Of a stretch of 64,000 nucleotides of DNA, positions 41,693 through 50,480 are shown one piece after another (position 1 is the stretch's first letter; each line of letters opens with the position of its first letter). The notes beneath the pieces were generated by a model. It was not told the DNA's origin and searched no databases. It worked only from the letters and a program-made list of their open reading frames with translations. The DNA comes from Pararoseomonas sp. SCSIO 73927 (lineage in GTDB: Bacteria; Pseudomonadota; Alphaproteobacteria; Acetobacterales; Acetobacteraceae): the NCBI RefSeq assembly GCF_037040815.1, contig NZ_CP146232.1, positions 992,001 through 1,056,000 on the forward strand, read 5' to 3'. Made by a program: the position numbers and the translations under genes.

Positions 41693-43084
41693 ATGACCTC
41701 CCGACGTCTCGCGCGCGCCGCCCTCGCGGCCGTCGCGCTGCTCACCGCGCCCGGCCCCGCGGGCCTCGCGCCCCTCGGCCTCGCACCCCTGCCCGCCTTC
41801 GCGCAGGACGCGCCGCCCCGGCGCGGCGGCGCCGTCAGCGTCTCGGTCGGCGAGGGGCGGCTGATCCGCTTCTCCCGCGATGTGACGCAGGTGCTGGTGG
41901 CCGACCAGGCCGTCGCGGACGTGCAGATCGTCTCGCCCCGCGTCGTCTTCCTCTACGGCCGCCGGATCGGGCAGACCACGCTGCACGCGGTGGACAGCCA
42001 GGACGGCGTCGTCGCCTCCTCCGTCGTGCGGGTGGACCGCTCCGCCGGTGCGGCCCAGGCGGCGGTGCCGACCCAGCGCAGCGCGGTGCAGATGGAGTTC
42101 GTGGGCGAGCGGCTGATGGTGCAGGGCCCCGTGCGGGACCTCGGCGAGGCGATGGAGGTGGAGGCCACCGCCCGCGCCTACTCGCCCGCCGGCACACGGC
42201 CACTGGACCGCACGCGCCTCGCCAGCTCCCAGCAGGTGGCGCTGCGGGTGCGCTTCGCCGAGGTCTCGCGCAACGACCTCAACCGCATCGGGCTGAACTG
42301 GAACGTCGTCGGCTCCATCGGCAGCTTCGCGTTCAACTTCGTCACCGGCGCGGGCGTCGCGGCGCGCGCGCTGGGCGCCGCCTCCTCCTTTGCCGGGCTG
42401 GACACGGGCGAGACCTTCGGGGCCATCAGCGGCGGCGTGAACACCCGCCGCATCTCCGCCGACGCGCTGCTGGACGCGCTGCAGCGCGAGGGCGTGGTCT
42501 CCCTGCTGGCGGAGCCGACCCTCACCGCCATCTCCGGCCAGACCGCCTCCTTCCTCGCGGGCGGCGAGGTGCCGATCCCCGTGCCGCAGCGCGACCAGGT
42601 GGTGACGGTGGAGTACAAGAAGTTCGGCGTCGGGCTAGAGTTCACCCCCACCGTCCTTCCCGGCGACCGCATCGGCCTGCGCGTGGCGCCGGAGGTGAGC
42701 GAGGTGGCCAACACCAACGTGCTGCGGATCAACGGCTACTCCGTCCCCTCCTTCATCACCCGCCGCGCGGACACCACGGTGGAGCTGGCCAGCGGGCAGA
42801 CGCTGGCCATCGCCGGCCTGTTCCAGCGCCGCCTCTCGGACGGGCTGGACAGCCTTCCCCTGCTCGGCGACGTGCCGGTGCTCGGCGCGCTGTTCCGCTC
42901 CTCCCGCTTCCAGCGGGCGGAGACGGAGCTGCTGATCCTGATCACGCCCTACATCGTCGATCCCGTCCGCGGCACGAACCCCGTGCCCACGCCGGCCGAC
43001 CGCAACCCGCCCCCGATGCAGCCCGTGCGCGCGGCGGCGGGGCCCGCGGTGAACCGCGGCCTCGGCGGCTTCCTGGTGGACTGA
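41693..43084 (+). CDS. CpaC/RcpA (Tad-pilus) type secretin used as T3SS secretin
   Basis: A 463-residue secretin with a Sec signal (ALAAVALLTAPGPAGLAPL, ending FAQ). An N-terminal pilus-assembly domain (about 48-125) has EGRLIRFSRDVTQVLVADQA and SPRVVFLYGRRIGQTTLHAV. A short BON-like part precedes the secretin barrel: VALRVRFAEVSRNDLNRIGL, VSLLAEPTLTAISGQTASFL, GEVPIPVP and LASGQTLAIAGLFQR. This layout is that of CpaC/RcpA, not of YscC, whose own N0/N1 domains are on sctC1. It directly follows sctV and precedes a CpaD-like gene. No other Tad genes are nearby. Forms the outer-membrane channel. Confidence 0.9.
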   Translation: MTSRRLARAALAAVALLTAPGPAGLAPLGLAPLPAFAQDAPPRRGGAVSVSVGEGRLIRFSRDVTQVLVADQAVADVQIVSPRVVFLYGRRIGQTTLHAVDSQDGVVASSVVRVDRSAGAAQAAVPTQRSAVQMEFVGERLMVQGPVRDLGEAMEVEATARAYSPAGTRPLDRTRLASSQQVALRVRFAEVSRNDLNRIGLNWNVVGSIGSFAFNFVTGAGVAARALGAASSFAGLDTGETFGAISGGVNTRRISADALLDALQREGVVSLLAEPTLTAISGQTASFLAGGEVPIPVPQRDQVVTVEYKKFGVGLEFTPTVLPGDRIGLRVAPEVSEVANTNVLRINGYSVPSFITRRADTTVELASGQTLAIAGLFQRRLSDGLDSLPLLGDVPVLGALFRSSRFQRAETELLILITPYIVDPVRGTNPVPTPADRNPPPMQPVRAAAGPAVNRGLGGFLVD

Positions 43085-43089
43085 GCACG

Positions 43090-43818
43090 ATGCGCCCCGC
43101 CCTCGCCCTCCTCGCCGCCGCCGCCCTCGCCGCCTGCACCGCCGATCCGCCGCCGGACCGCGCGCGCGGCTTCGCGCCGGCGGTGGAGGAGGACCGCCGC
43201 ATCGTCCTCTTCTCCGCGGACGGCATCCGCCCGGACCCGGCCGATGCCGCCGGCCTTGCCGCCATCGCCCAGGCCCGGCCGCTGGCCCGCTACGGCGTGC
43301 TGCTGCCCGCGGAGGGCCGCCCGGAGGAGGTGACGCAGATCGCGGAGGGTCGCCGCGCCGCCATCTCCGCCGCCCTTCTCAACCGCCCCGTCGCCTCCCT
43401 CGTCGGCGGCGAGGGCGCGCCGGGCCCCGGCCTCGCCGTGGTGGTGATCCAGGAGGCGCGCACGGTCCCGACCGCCTGCCTCGGCGAGGCGGAGCCCTGG
43501 CGCCGCCCCTTCATCCCCGGCTTCGGCGGGGAGTCCCGCCGCCTCCTGCTCCCGGCCGGCTGCAGCAGCGACATCGCCCTGCAGCGCCAGGTGGAGCGCC
43601 CGGCCGACCTCACGGCCGGCCGGGCCATGCAGCCCGGCCCGGCCGGCCCGGCCGCGCGCGCCATCGAGCGCTACATCTTCCGCGACGAGCCGAACGGCCC
43701 ATCCGGGCGCGCCAACGCCCCCACCGCCGGCCAGCGCGGCGAGAGCGAGGCGACGGAGCCGGGCCGTGCCAGCGGCAACGACACCAGCCCGACGCCGGAG
43801 CCCGCGGCGACGCGCTGA
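43090..43818 (+). CDS. CpaD-like lipoprotein
   Basis: A 242-residue lipoprotein: signal ALALLAAAALAACTADPPPD, with the lipobox Cys at residue 16. The middle part is mixed alpha/beta. Near the end of the folded part, LLLPAGCSSDIALQRQVERP followed by ADLTAGRAM mirrors the conserved C-terminal signature of CpaD Tad-pilus lipoproteins (Gly-Cys, Asn/Asp-Leu, Pro-x-Asp-Leu, Arg). A disordered tail follows. It begins five bases after the CpaC-type secretin, as in tad operons. Likely role: pilotin or periplasmic partner of that secretin. Confidence 0.7.
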   Translation: MRPALALLAAAALAACTADPPPDRARGFAPAVEEDRRIVLFSADGIRPDPADAAGLAAIAQARPLARYGVLLPAEGRPEEVTQIAEGRRAAISAALLNRPVASLVGGEGAPGPGLAVVVIQEARTVPTACLGEAEPWRRPFIPGFGGESRRLLLPAGCSSDIALQRQVERPADLTAGRAMQPGPAGPAARAIERYIFRDEPNGPSGRANAPTAGQRGESEATEPGRASGNDTSPTPEPAATR

Positions 43819-43873
43819 GGACGGTCGGGCGTCGCCTGGGCAGATCCCCGCAGAAGGGGTGACGGGTGCCCCA

Positions 43874-44941
43874 CTAGCCCGTCGCAGGATGGTCGGCGAA
43901 ATAGCCCTGCTCGGGCAGCATTCCCTCCCTTTCGAGGACGGGCATCATCTGCTCGATGCATCTCGCGGGTAGGGTGCTCCCCGCGTGCAATGCCGGAGGC
44001 TGGACGGAGGGCGCCCGTGTCCCGAAGGCCATCACATGGGCGAGCAGCTTGTTGGCGTTCGTGAAAGCATTGCCGTCCGCCACGGATGCCACGGCCGCGA
44101 AGGCGTCCGCCACCACCGAGGAGAGACGGCCGGACACCGCGCTCGCCTCCTCCGCCTTCCCTGCCGCGACGGCCGCCAGGATGCTCTCCAGACGGGCCGG
44201 GAAGGCGTTCGCGGTGCTCAGAAGAAAGCCGTCGTAGGGGCCGCCGAGGCCGGAGTGCCAGCGCGCGTAGTCGCCCTCCGCGCCGCGCAGGGTGACCAGC
44301 TCCGCGGGCAACAGCCCGGACAGGGCGACCTCGTCCGTGCCGCCGCTGTCCTTGAACAGGATGAAGTTGGAAAAACGGTGCGCGAGGTCGGCGAGCAGTT
44401 CCGGCGCCATGCGGTTTCCCGTGACCTGGGGCAGTTGGTAGAGCGCCATCGGCAGGCCGCGGGCCAGCAGCGGCTCCAGCGCCGCGGCGAGGGCGGGCTG
44501 CGACAGGGGTTCCGGCGTGGTGGGCGGGGCGATCGTCACGCCGCGCACGCGGCAGGCGTCGAGGGCGCGGGGGACGGAGGCCGTGCCCGCGCGGTCGCAG
44601 AGGTGCTTCACCATCCGCTCCAGCAGCGCCCCCATCGCTGCCGCGTCCGGCCGCAGGACGCCGGCGAGGAGCTCGATCCCGCGCGGCCGGGCGAAGTCGA
44701 TGGCGAGGTCGAGGGCGGCGATCGCCTCGTCATCCGCCATCTCCCAGGCATCCCCGGTGGAGCCGGGGATGAGGAAGCCGCCGACATGCCCGGCCATGAA
44801 GGCGAAATGAGCTTCCTGCCGCGCGCGGTCGAAGCCGCCGGACGCGTCGTAGAAGAAGAGGCTGGGCGACCAGAGCTGCGGCACGCCCCCGGGGAAGAGG
44901 GCGCGGATCAGCGCTGGCCGGTCGGCGGGGAACCCATCCAT
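43874..44941 (-). CDS. DapA/dihydrodipicolinate-synthase family aldolase or dehydratase
   Basis: A 355-residue class I aldolase-superfamily enzyme. The Schiff-base Lys is in FILFKDSGGTDE (about residue 196) and the catalytic Tyr in ALYQLPQV. GGFLIPGSTGDAWEM takes the place of the usual G-x-x-G-x-T-G-E. In a sugar-acid operon this family often acts as a keto-deoxy sugar acid aldolase or dehydratase (2-keto-3-deoxy type), which fits the dehydratases upstream. Last gene of the operon; starts five bases before the Bug gene's stop region. Confidence 0.82.
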   Translation of the reverse strand: MDGFPADRPALIRALFPGGVPQLWSPSLFFYDASGGFDRARQEAHFAFMAGHVGGFLIPGSTGDAWEMADDEAIAALDLAIDFARPRGIELLAGVLRPDAAAMGALLERMVKHLCDRAGTASVPRALDACRVRGVTIAPPTTPEPLSQPALAAALEPLLARGLPMALYQLPQVTGNRMAPELLADLAHRFSNFILFKDSGGTDEVALSGLLPAELVTLRGAEGDYARWHSGLGGPYDGFLLSTANAFPARLESILAAVAAGKAEEASAVSGRLSSVVADAFAAVASVADGNAFTNANKLLAHVMAFGTRAPSVQPPALHAGSTLPARCIEQMMPVLEREGMLPEQGYFADHPATG

Positions 44942-44946
44942 GGTCG

Positions 44947-45942
44947 CTACTCCGGCCTGATGTTGTGCTCGCGGATGATCCCGCCCCAGCGCTGGCGGTC
45001 CGCCGCGACCTGCCGCAGGAAGTCCTCCCGCGATCCGCCGAGGCGCTGCAGCCCGTTCTCCGTGAAGCGGCGCTGCACCTCCGGCGCCTCCAGCGCGCGG
45101 TTCAGCTCCGCGTTCCAGCGCGCCACCACGGCGTCGGGCGTGCGGCCCGGCAGGACCACCCCGAACCAGCTGGGGATGACGAAGCCGGGAAGGCCGTCCC
45201 GCGAGATCACGGGGAGTTCCGGGATCAGGGGCGAGGCCTCGGCGGCGCCGTAGGCGATGGCGCGCAGGCCGCCGTCGCGGATCTGTCCGAGGAACTCCGG
45301 CATGTTGCCGAACATCACGTCCACCCGGCCGGTCGAGATATCGAGGATGGCCGGGGCGCCGCCGCGGTAGGGGATCTGCGTGATCTGGCCGCCGGTCAGC
45401 GCCGCGAAGAGGATGCAGGAGAGCTGCTGGCTGGACCCCGCGCCGACGGTGGCGCAGGTGACGGTGCGGGAGCGGTCCTTCGCCATCTCCGCGAGGTCCT
45501 GCCAGCGGCGGATGGGGGAACGCTGGCCGGTGACGAGGATGTTATAGACGGAGGCGATGTTCGCCACCGGGACGAGGTCCTTCTCCACGTCGTAGGGCAC
45601 GGTCTGCATCTGCGGCGTGATGGCCAGGATGCCCATGGAGGCGAGCAGGATGGTGTGGCCGTCCGGCGCGCTGCGGGCGAGTTCCTGCGCGGCCACCACG
45701 CCGCCGCCGCCGGTGCGGTTCTCCACCACCACCTGCTGGCCGACCTGCTTACTCAGCTGGTCCGCCAGGATGCGGCCGATCAGGTCGGAGGTGCCGCCCG
45801 CGGCGAAGGCGTTCAGGAAGCGAATGTCGCGGGTGAAGCCCGGCTCGGCCGCGCGGCCCGCCGCGGGCGAGAGGGCGATGCCGGCCGCGAACGCCGCGGC
45901 GGCGATCAGGCCGGGCAGGCCGCGCCTGTTGGTGCGATACAT
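44947..45942 (-). CDS. Bug family (tripartite tricarboxylate transporter) solute-binding protein
   Basis: A 331-residue periplasmic protein with a Sec signal (LPGLIAAAAFAAGIALSPA). FLNAFAAGGTSDLIGRILAD and VVENRTGGGGVVAAQELARS are the Bug binding loops, and ITQIPYRGGAPAILDISTGR is the standard domain-2 motif. A strong RBS (AGAGAGAGGAGAGG) precedes ATG 45942. Expected to bind a sugar acid or other carboxylate catabolised by this operon. No TctAB transporter is present here. Confidence 0.92.
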   Translation of the reverse strand: MYRTNRRGLPGLIAAAAFAAGIALSPAAGRAAEPGFTRDIRFLNAFAAGGTSDLIGRILADQLSKQVGQQVVVENRTGGGGVVAAQELARSAPDGHTILLASMGILAITPQMQTVPYDVEKDLVPVANIASVYNILVTGQRSPIRRWQDLAEMAKDRSRTVTCATVGAGSSQQLSCILFAALTGGQITQIPYRGGAPAILDISTGRVDVMFGNMPEFLGQIRDGGLRAIAYGAAEASPLIPELPVISRDGLPGFVIPSWFGVVLPGRTPDAVVARWNAELNRALEAPEVQRRFTENGLQRLGGSREDFLRQVAADRQRWGGIIREHNIRPE

Positions 45943-46002
45943 GAACCTCTCCTCTCTCTTTTCGGCGCCGCCCTCTGTCGGGGCGGTCGTCAGGGTTGTG
46001 CG

Positions 46003-47142
46003 CTACACGTAGCCGGGGCCCTCGATGGCGGGGTGGGCCCGCAGCCAGTTCTCGTCCACCTCCACGCCGATGCCGGGGGCCTCGTTCGGACGCACGCAGC
46101 CGCTGGCGTCGATCCGCCAGGGCTCGCTGACCAGGGCGTCGCGGAACAGGTTCCCGCGCGACACGTCGGCCTCGAAGTATCCGGCATTGTCGATGGCGCA
46201 GAGGAAGTGGATGGTGGCGGCCTGGTTCAGCCCGGTCATGGAGCTGTGCGGGTGGACCCCGATCTTGTGGGCGGAGGCCATGGCGGCGATCCGCAGCGCC
46301 TCCGTGATGCCGCCGCACTTGGACAGGTCGAGCTGCCAGATGCCGATGCTGTCCGCCTCCAGCAGCGGGGCGAACTCGTAGCGGGTGAAGTGGTTCTCCC
46401 CCACAGCCAGCGGCGTGCGGCCGTAGCTGCGGGCCTCGCGGTAGGCGCGGTGATCGTGCGGCGGGAAGGGTTCCTCCAGCCAGCCCATCTGCAAGGCGTC
46501 CATGGCCGGCATCACGCGGCGGACATCGGCGAGGGAGTAGGCGGTGTTGGCGTCGGCCAGGATGTCCACCTCGCCGCCGAAGGCGTGGCGCACCGCTTCC
46601 ATGCGGGCGGTGTCGTTCGGCACGGTGTCGCCGATGCGGAGCTTCAGGGCGCGGTAGCCCGCTTCCAGGTGCGGGCGCGCCTCCTCCACCAGCTCCTCCG
46701 GCGGCTGGTAGCCGAGCGCGACGCCGCCGGCGTAGGCGGGCACCGCGCGGGCGGCGCCGCCGAGCAGCTTGTAGAGCGGCCAGCCCGCGGCTTTGGCGCG
46801 GATATCCCACAGCGCCATGTCCAGGCCGGACATGGCGAGGGCGCAGCCCGCGCCCATGCCGTGGCTGGCGAGCTGGCCGCGGTAGATGCGGTTCCAGACG
46901 CCGACCACGTCGGTGGCGTCCATGCCCTTCACCAGCCGCGTCAGCGTGGTCTGGAGCAGGGCGGCGACGGCGGTGTGGGCGCGGCCGTGGTGGCTTTCGC
47001 CCCAGCCGACAATTCCATCCTCGGTGGTGACCTTCACCACCACCGCGTCGCGCTTCACGGCGCGGCCGACGCCGAGGGCGACGCCGCCGCCCTCCGGCAC
47101 GGGGAAGGAGGTGGGAAAGGCCTCGACGGCTGCGATCTTCAT
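46003..47142 (-). CDS. Enolase-superfamily (mandelate racemase/muconate lactonizing) enzyme 1
   Basis: A 379-residue protein with an N-terminal capping domain and a TIM barrel. Metal and catalytic residues are visible: ALKLRIGD (catalytic Lys region), DILADANTAY (Asp ligand), WLEEPFPPHD (Glu), AVGENHFTRYE (Glu) and GVHPHSSMTG (His). A Lys-x-Arg rather than Lys-x-Lys pair suggests an acid-sugar dehydratase or racemase with a single basic partner, or His/Lys chemistry. First of three paralogues in the operon. Overlaps the second (ATGA). The substrate is not readable. Confidence 0.85.
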   Translation of the reverse strand: MKIAAVEAFPTSFPVPEGGGVALGVGRAVKRDAVVVKVTTEDGIVGWGESHHGRAHTAVAALLQTTLTRLVKGMDATDVVGVWNRIYRGQLASHGMGAGCALAMSGLDMALWDIRAKAAGWPLYKLLGGAARAVPAYAGGVALGYQPPEELVEEARPHLEAGYRALKLRIGDTVPNDTARMEAVRHAFGGEVDILADANTAYSLADVRRVMPAMDALQMGWLEEPFPPHDHRAYREARSYGRTPLAVGENHFTRYEFAPLLEADSIGIWQLDLSKCGGITEALRIAAMASAHKIGVHPHSSMTGLNQAATIHFLCAIDNAGYFEADVSRGNLFRDALVSEPWRIDASGCVRPNEAPGIGVEVDENWLRAHPAIEGPGYV

Positions 47143-48314
47143 GCTCGGCCTCCCTGGCCGTACTGCTGGAGAAAGGATTCCCGCACGGTGATGCCGAGGC
47201 CGGGACGGTCCGGGATCTCCACGTGGCCGTCCTCCACCGGGAAGCTCTCCTCGATCAGGTCGTGCAGCATCGGGTTGTGGCCGAGGGAGTATTCCAGGAT
47301 GAAGCCGGCGCTCTGCGTGACGGCTAAGTGCATGCCAGCCGCGAAGGCGGGCGCGCCGGACCAGAGGTGCGGCGCGAGGCGGAGGTTGTAGGCGGAGGCG
47401 AGGGCGGAGATCCGCAGCGCCTCCGTCAGCCCGCCGGCGATGGCGAGGTCGGGCTGCAGCACGTCGGCGGCCCGCAGCTCGCAGATCTCGCGGAAGTCGT
47501 GGCGGGTGAACTCGCTCTCGCCCGCGCTGATCGGCACGGAGGAGGAGCGGCGCACCTCGGCCATGCCCGCCTTGTCGTCAGCGCTCACCGGTTCCTCGAA
47601 CCAGAAGAGGTCGCAATCCTCCACCATGCGGGCGAAGGCGCGGGCCTCGGCAACGGTCCAAGTGCCGTGGGCATCGGCCATCAGCCGGATATCCGGGCCG
47701 AGCCTTTGCCGCGCCGCGCGCACCCGCGCGGCGGAGCGGGCGGGCGAGCCGTCCATCACGCCGACGCGCATCTTCACGGCGCGGAAGCCGGCCTTGTCGC
47801 AGTAGCCCTGCAGCTGTTCACCGATACTCGCGGCATCGGCCCAGCCGCCGGAGGCGTAGGCAGGCATCCGGTCCACGCGCTTGCCGCCGAGCAGGCGCCA
47901 GACCGGCACGTCCAGCGACTTGCCGAGGATGTCCCAGAGCGCGACATCCACGCCCGCGATCGCCGAGATGGAGAGGCCGCGGCGCCCGACCTGTGGCAGG
48001 GCGTAGCCGCCGGCCACCGCGTATCCCTCCCGCGGGGTGTTGTACATCACGTCCCAGAGGCGGGAGATGTCGCGCGGGTCCTGGCCTCGCAGCAAGGGCG
48101 CGTAGTCGTCGTTGATGATGGCGGCCAGCCCGGCGCAGGCGGCCGCGCTGCCGACGCCGGCCTTGGCCTCGCCCCAGCCGGTCAGGCCGGTGTCCGTCTC
48201 CACCCGCACGATGACGGAATCGAAGGTGGGAACGCGGCCGAAATCGCTGGTGTGCTGGCGCTCATAGGGGATGGGCACGCGGCACCAGGTGGCCTGGACG
48301 CGGGAGATCTTCAT
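47139..48314 (-). CDS. Enolase-superfamily enzyme 2
   Basis: A 391-residue paralogue of its neighbours. It shows AVKMRVGVMDG, RLMADAHGTWT, LFWFEEPVSADD, ISAGESEFTRHD and LAPHLWSGAP in the barrel, so the metal site is complete. The C-terminus GLGITVRESFLQQYGQ is typical. ATG 48314 overlaps the hydroxyacid dehydrogenase stop. Probably dehydrates a sugar acid to a 2-keto-3-deoxy product in the same pathway, with a specificity different from the other two. Confidence 0.85.
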   Translation of the reverse strand: MKISRVQATWCRVPIPYERQHTSDFGRVPTFDSVIVRVETDTGLTGWGEAKAGVGSAAACAGLAAIINDDYAPLLRGQDPRDISRLWDVMYNTPREGYAVAGGYALPQVGRRGLSISAIAGVDVALWDILGKSLDVPVWRLLGGKRVDRMPAYASGGWADAASIGEQLQGYCDKAGFRAVKMRVGVMDGSPARSAARVRAARQRLGPDIRLMADAHGTWTVAEARAFARMVEDCDLFWFEEPVSADDKAGMAEVRRSSSVPISAGESEFTRHDFREICELRAADVLQPDLAIAGGLTEALRISALASAYNLRLAPHLWSGAPAFAAGMHLAVTQSAGFILEYSLGHNPMLHDLIEESFPVEDGHVEIPDRPGLGITVRESFLQQYGQGGRA

Positions 48315-49306
48315 GCCGCGGCCTCCTCGGCCGGATGGCCCAAGGCGGCGCGGCGCGCGCGCGAAGCCTCCCAGGCCTCGGGGTTGATGAAGGAGCGGGG
48401 GCGGTCGCCCGCGAGGATGCGGACCACCTCCTCGGCCGCGCCCGTGCTCATGCGCTCCACCGCTTCCGCGCTCAGTCCGGCGACGTGCGGAGTGAGGATG
48501 ACGTTGGGCAGCGCCCGCAAGGGATGGTCCGGGGCGAGCGGCTGCTCGTCGTAGACGTCCAGCGCGGCGCCGCCGATGCGGCCGGCGCGGAGGGCATCCA
48601 GCAGCGCCGCGCCGTCCACCACCGGGCCGCGGGCGAGGTTGAGGAGCCAGGCGGTGGGCTTCATGCGGGCGATCCGCGCGGCGGAGACGAGGCCGCGCGT
48701 CTCCGGCGTCAGCGGGAGGGCCAGGGCGATGAAGTCGCTCGTCTCGAAGAGAGCGTCGAGTTCCGCGCGCTCCACGCCGGGCGGCATGGCGCCGCTGCCG
48801 CGGCGATGGCCGAGCACGCGCATCCGGAAGCCGGTATCCGCGATCTCGGCGAGGCGCGTGCCGATGGCACCGATGCCGATGATCCCGAGAGTGCGGCCGC
48901 GCAGCTCGAAGGCCGTGGCGGAGCGGGAACGGGCGGTGTCCCATCCCTTCGCCAGCAGCTCCGCGTGCATCGTCTCCGCGCGCCGCGCGACGGCGAGCAT
49001 CCCCGCGATCGCGAACTCGGCCACGGAATCGGCGTTGGCGCCGGGCACGTTGGCGACGAGCACGCCGTGGGCGGTGCAGTCCTCCACCGGGATCATGTCC
49101 ACGCCCACGCCCTGGCGCACGGCGGCCAGCAGGCGCGGAGCACGGGCGGAGAGGTCGTCCGGCAGCTTGCGGCGGACCACCACGGCCTCGGCACGGGCGA
49201 GGAGGGCGTCCAGGCCATCCGCGCCGGGCAGCTGCACGTCGTGGCCGGCGGCGCGCAGCACGGCCTCCCCGGCCGGGTCGATGGGGTCGGTCAGCGCGAC
49301 CAGCAT
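48311..49306 (-). CDS. D-isomer-specific 2-hydroxyacid dehydrogenase
   Basis: A 331-residue NAD(P)-dependent dehydrogenase. The Rossmann motif GIIGIGAIGTRLAE (about residues 143-156), LLNLARGPVVDGAALLDAL with the catalytic Arg region, and VILTPHVAGLS with the catalytic His are clear. ATG 49306 is two bases from the end of the next paralogue's stop codon. In this operon it would reduce or oxidise a hydroxy or keto acid intermediate. A longer upstream frame to 49633 overlaps the next gene and is not needed. Confidence 0.88.
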   Translation of the reverse strand: MLVALTDPIDPAGEAVLRAAGHDVQLPGADGLDALLARAEAVVVRRKLPDDLSARAPRLLAAVRQGVGVDMIPVEDCTAHGVLVANVPGANADSVAEFAIAGMLAVARRAETMHAELLAKGWDTARSRSATAFELRGRTLGIIGIGAIGTRLAEIADTGFRMRVLGHRRGSGAMPPGVERAELDALFETSDFIALALPLTPETRGLVSAARIARMKPTAWLLNLARGPVVDGAALLDALRAGRIGGAALDVYDEQPLAPDHPLRALPNVILTPHVAGLSAEAVERMSTGAAEEVVRILAGDRPRSFINPEAWEASRARRAALGHPAEEAAA

Positions 49307-49307
49307 C

Positions 49308-50447
49308 TCAGGCCACCTTGTACTGTTCAAGGACGGCCATATCGACCTCAATGCCCAGCCCCGGCGCGTCCGGCACGCGGACGATGCCGTTGCGCTGCAC
49401 GATGGGATCCTTCGCCAGGTGGTCGCGCAGGGGGTTCGGCGTCTGCTCGAACTCCAGCATCGGCGGCATCGGGCGGAAGGCCGGCGGCATGTCCGGCAGG
49501 GCGGCGATGAACTGCACGGTGGCGGCGAGGCCGATGGCGGAGCCCCAGGCATGGGGCACGCACTCCACCCCGTGGGCGGAGGCCATGGCGGCGATCTTGC
49601 GGCACTCGCTGATGCCGCCGGCGGCGCAGACATCGGGCTGGACGATGTCCATCGCCTTGCGCGCGATCACGTCGCGGAAGCCCCAGCGGGTGAAGTCGTT
49701 CTCCCCGCCGGCCACGGCCATGTCGAGGGCGCGCGTGACCTCCACGTAGCCGTCATGGTCCTCGGGGGAGATCGGCTCCTCGAACCAGAGGATGTCGTGC
49801 TCCTCCATCGCGCGCCCCAGGCGGATGGCCTGGGGCACGGTGAAGCAGTGGTTGGAGTCGACGGCGAGCTTCACGTCCGGCCCGATCGCCTCCCGCACGG
49901 CCTTCACGCGGCGCAGGTCCAGCTTCGGATCGCCGAGGCCGATCTTCATCTTGATGGCGCGGAAGCCCTGCTCCGCGTACTCCACCGCTTCCTCCACGGC
50001 TTCCTCGACGAGGCGGTCCATGTCGATGAAGTAGAGGCCGGTGGCGTAGGCCTGCACCTCCGTCCGGTGGGCGCCGCCGATGAGCTTGTGCACGGGCTTG
50101 CGGACCGCCCGGCCGATGATGTCCCAGAGCGCGATGTCGATGCCCGACAGCGCGGCAATGGTCATGCCGGTGAGGCCGTAATCCTTGATGCGGTTGTAGA
50201 GGTCCTCCCAGACCACCTCCACGTCGAAGGGATCGCGGCCGATCACGCGGGCGCGGTACTGCGTCTCGATGATGGTCTTGTTCACCATGGCGGGGCCGTA
50301 GCACTCGCCCCAGCCGGTGATGCCCTCATCCGTCCTGATCTCGACGATGCAGGAGGCGCGCGTGGTGTAGAGCCAGCCGCGGGCCGAGGTGAAGGGCTGC
50401 TCCACCTTGGACTGCAGCACGTGGCAGATGACGTCGGTGACCTTCAT
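49308..50447 (-). CDS. Enolase-superfamily enzyme 3
   Basis: A 379-residue paralogue. The barrel shows AIKMKIGLGD (a Lys-x-Lys pair), KLAVDSNHCFT, WFEEPISPED, VAGGENDFTRWG and CVPHAWGS. The Lys-x-Lys pair places it nearer the mandelate racemase-type acid-sugar dehydratases than enzyme 1. First gene after the FadR-type regulator; starts 33 bases past it. Probably catalyses the first dehydration or epimerisation step. Confidence 0.87.
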   Translation of the reverse strand: MKVTDVICHVLQSKVEQPFTSARGWLYTTRASCIVEIRTDEGITGWGECYGPAMVNKTIIETQYRARVIGRDPFDVEVVWEDLYNRIKDYGLTGMTIAALSGIDIALWDIIGRAVRKPVHKLIGGAHRTEVQAYATGLYFIDMDRLVEEAVEEAVEYAEQGFRAIKMKIGLGDPKLDLRRVKAVREAIGPDVKLAVDSNHCFTVPQAIRLGRAMEEHDILWFEEPISPEDHDGYVEVTRALDMAVAGGENDFTRWGFRDVIARKAMDIVQPDVCAAGGISECRKIAAMASAHGVECVPHAWGSAIGLAATVQFIAALPDMPPAFRPMPPMLEFEQTPNPLRDHLAKDPIVQRNGIVRVPDAPGLGIEVDMAVLEQYKVA

Positions 50448-50480
50448 GCTCTTCCTGTTCCCTCCCGCTGGACCGCCGCT

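Noticed and set aside
41693..43818. A Tad pilus locus next to the T3SS, rather than T3SS parts
   Set aside because: No pilin, prepilin peptidase, CpaE/F or TadB/C genes follow. The genes begin seven bases after sctV, and the split SctC1 needs a barrel partner.
43819..43873. Terminator between the T3SS operon and the convergent DapA-like gene
   Set aside because: No clear stem or T-run in this 55-base gap.
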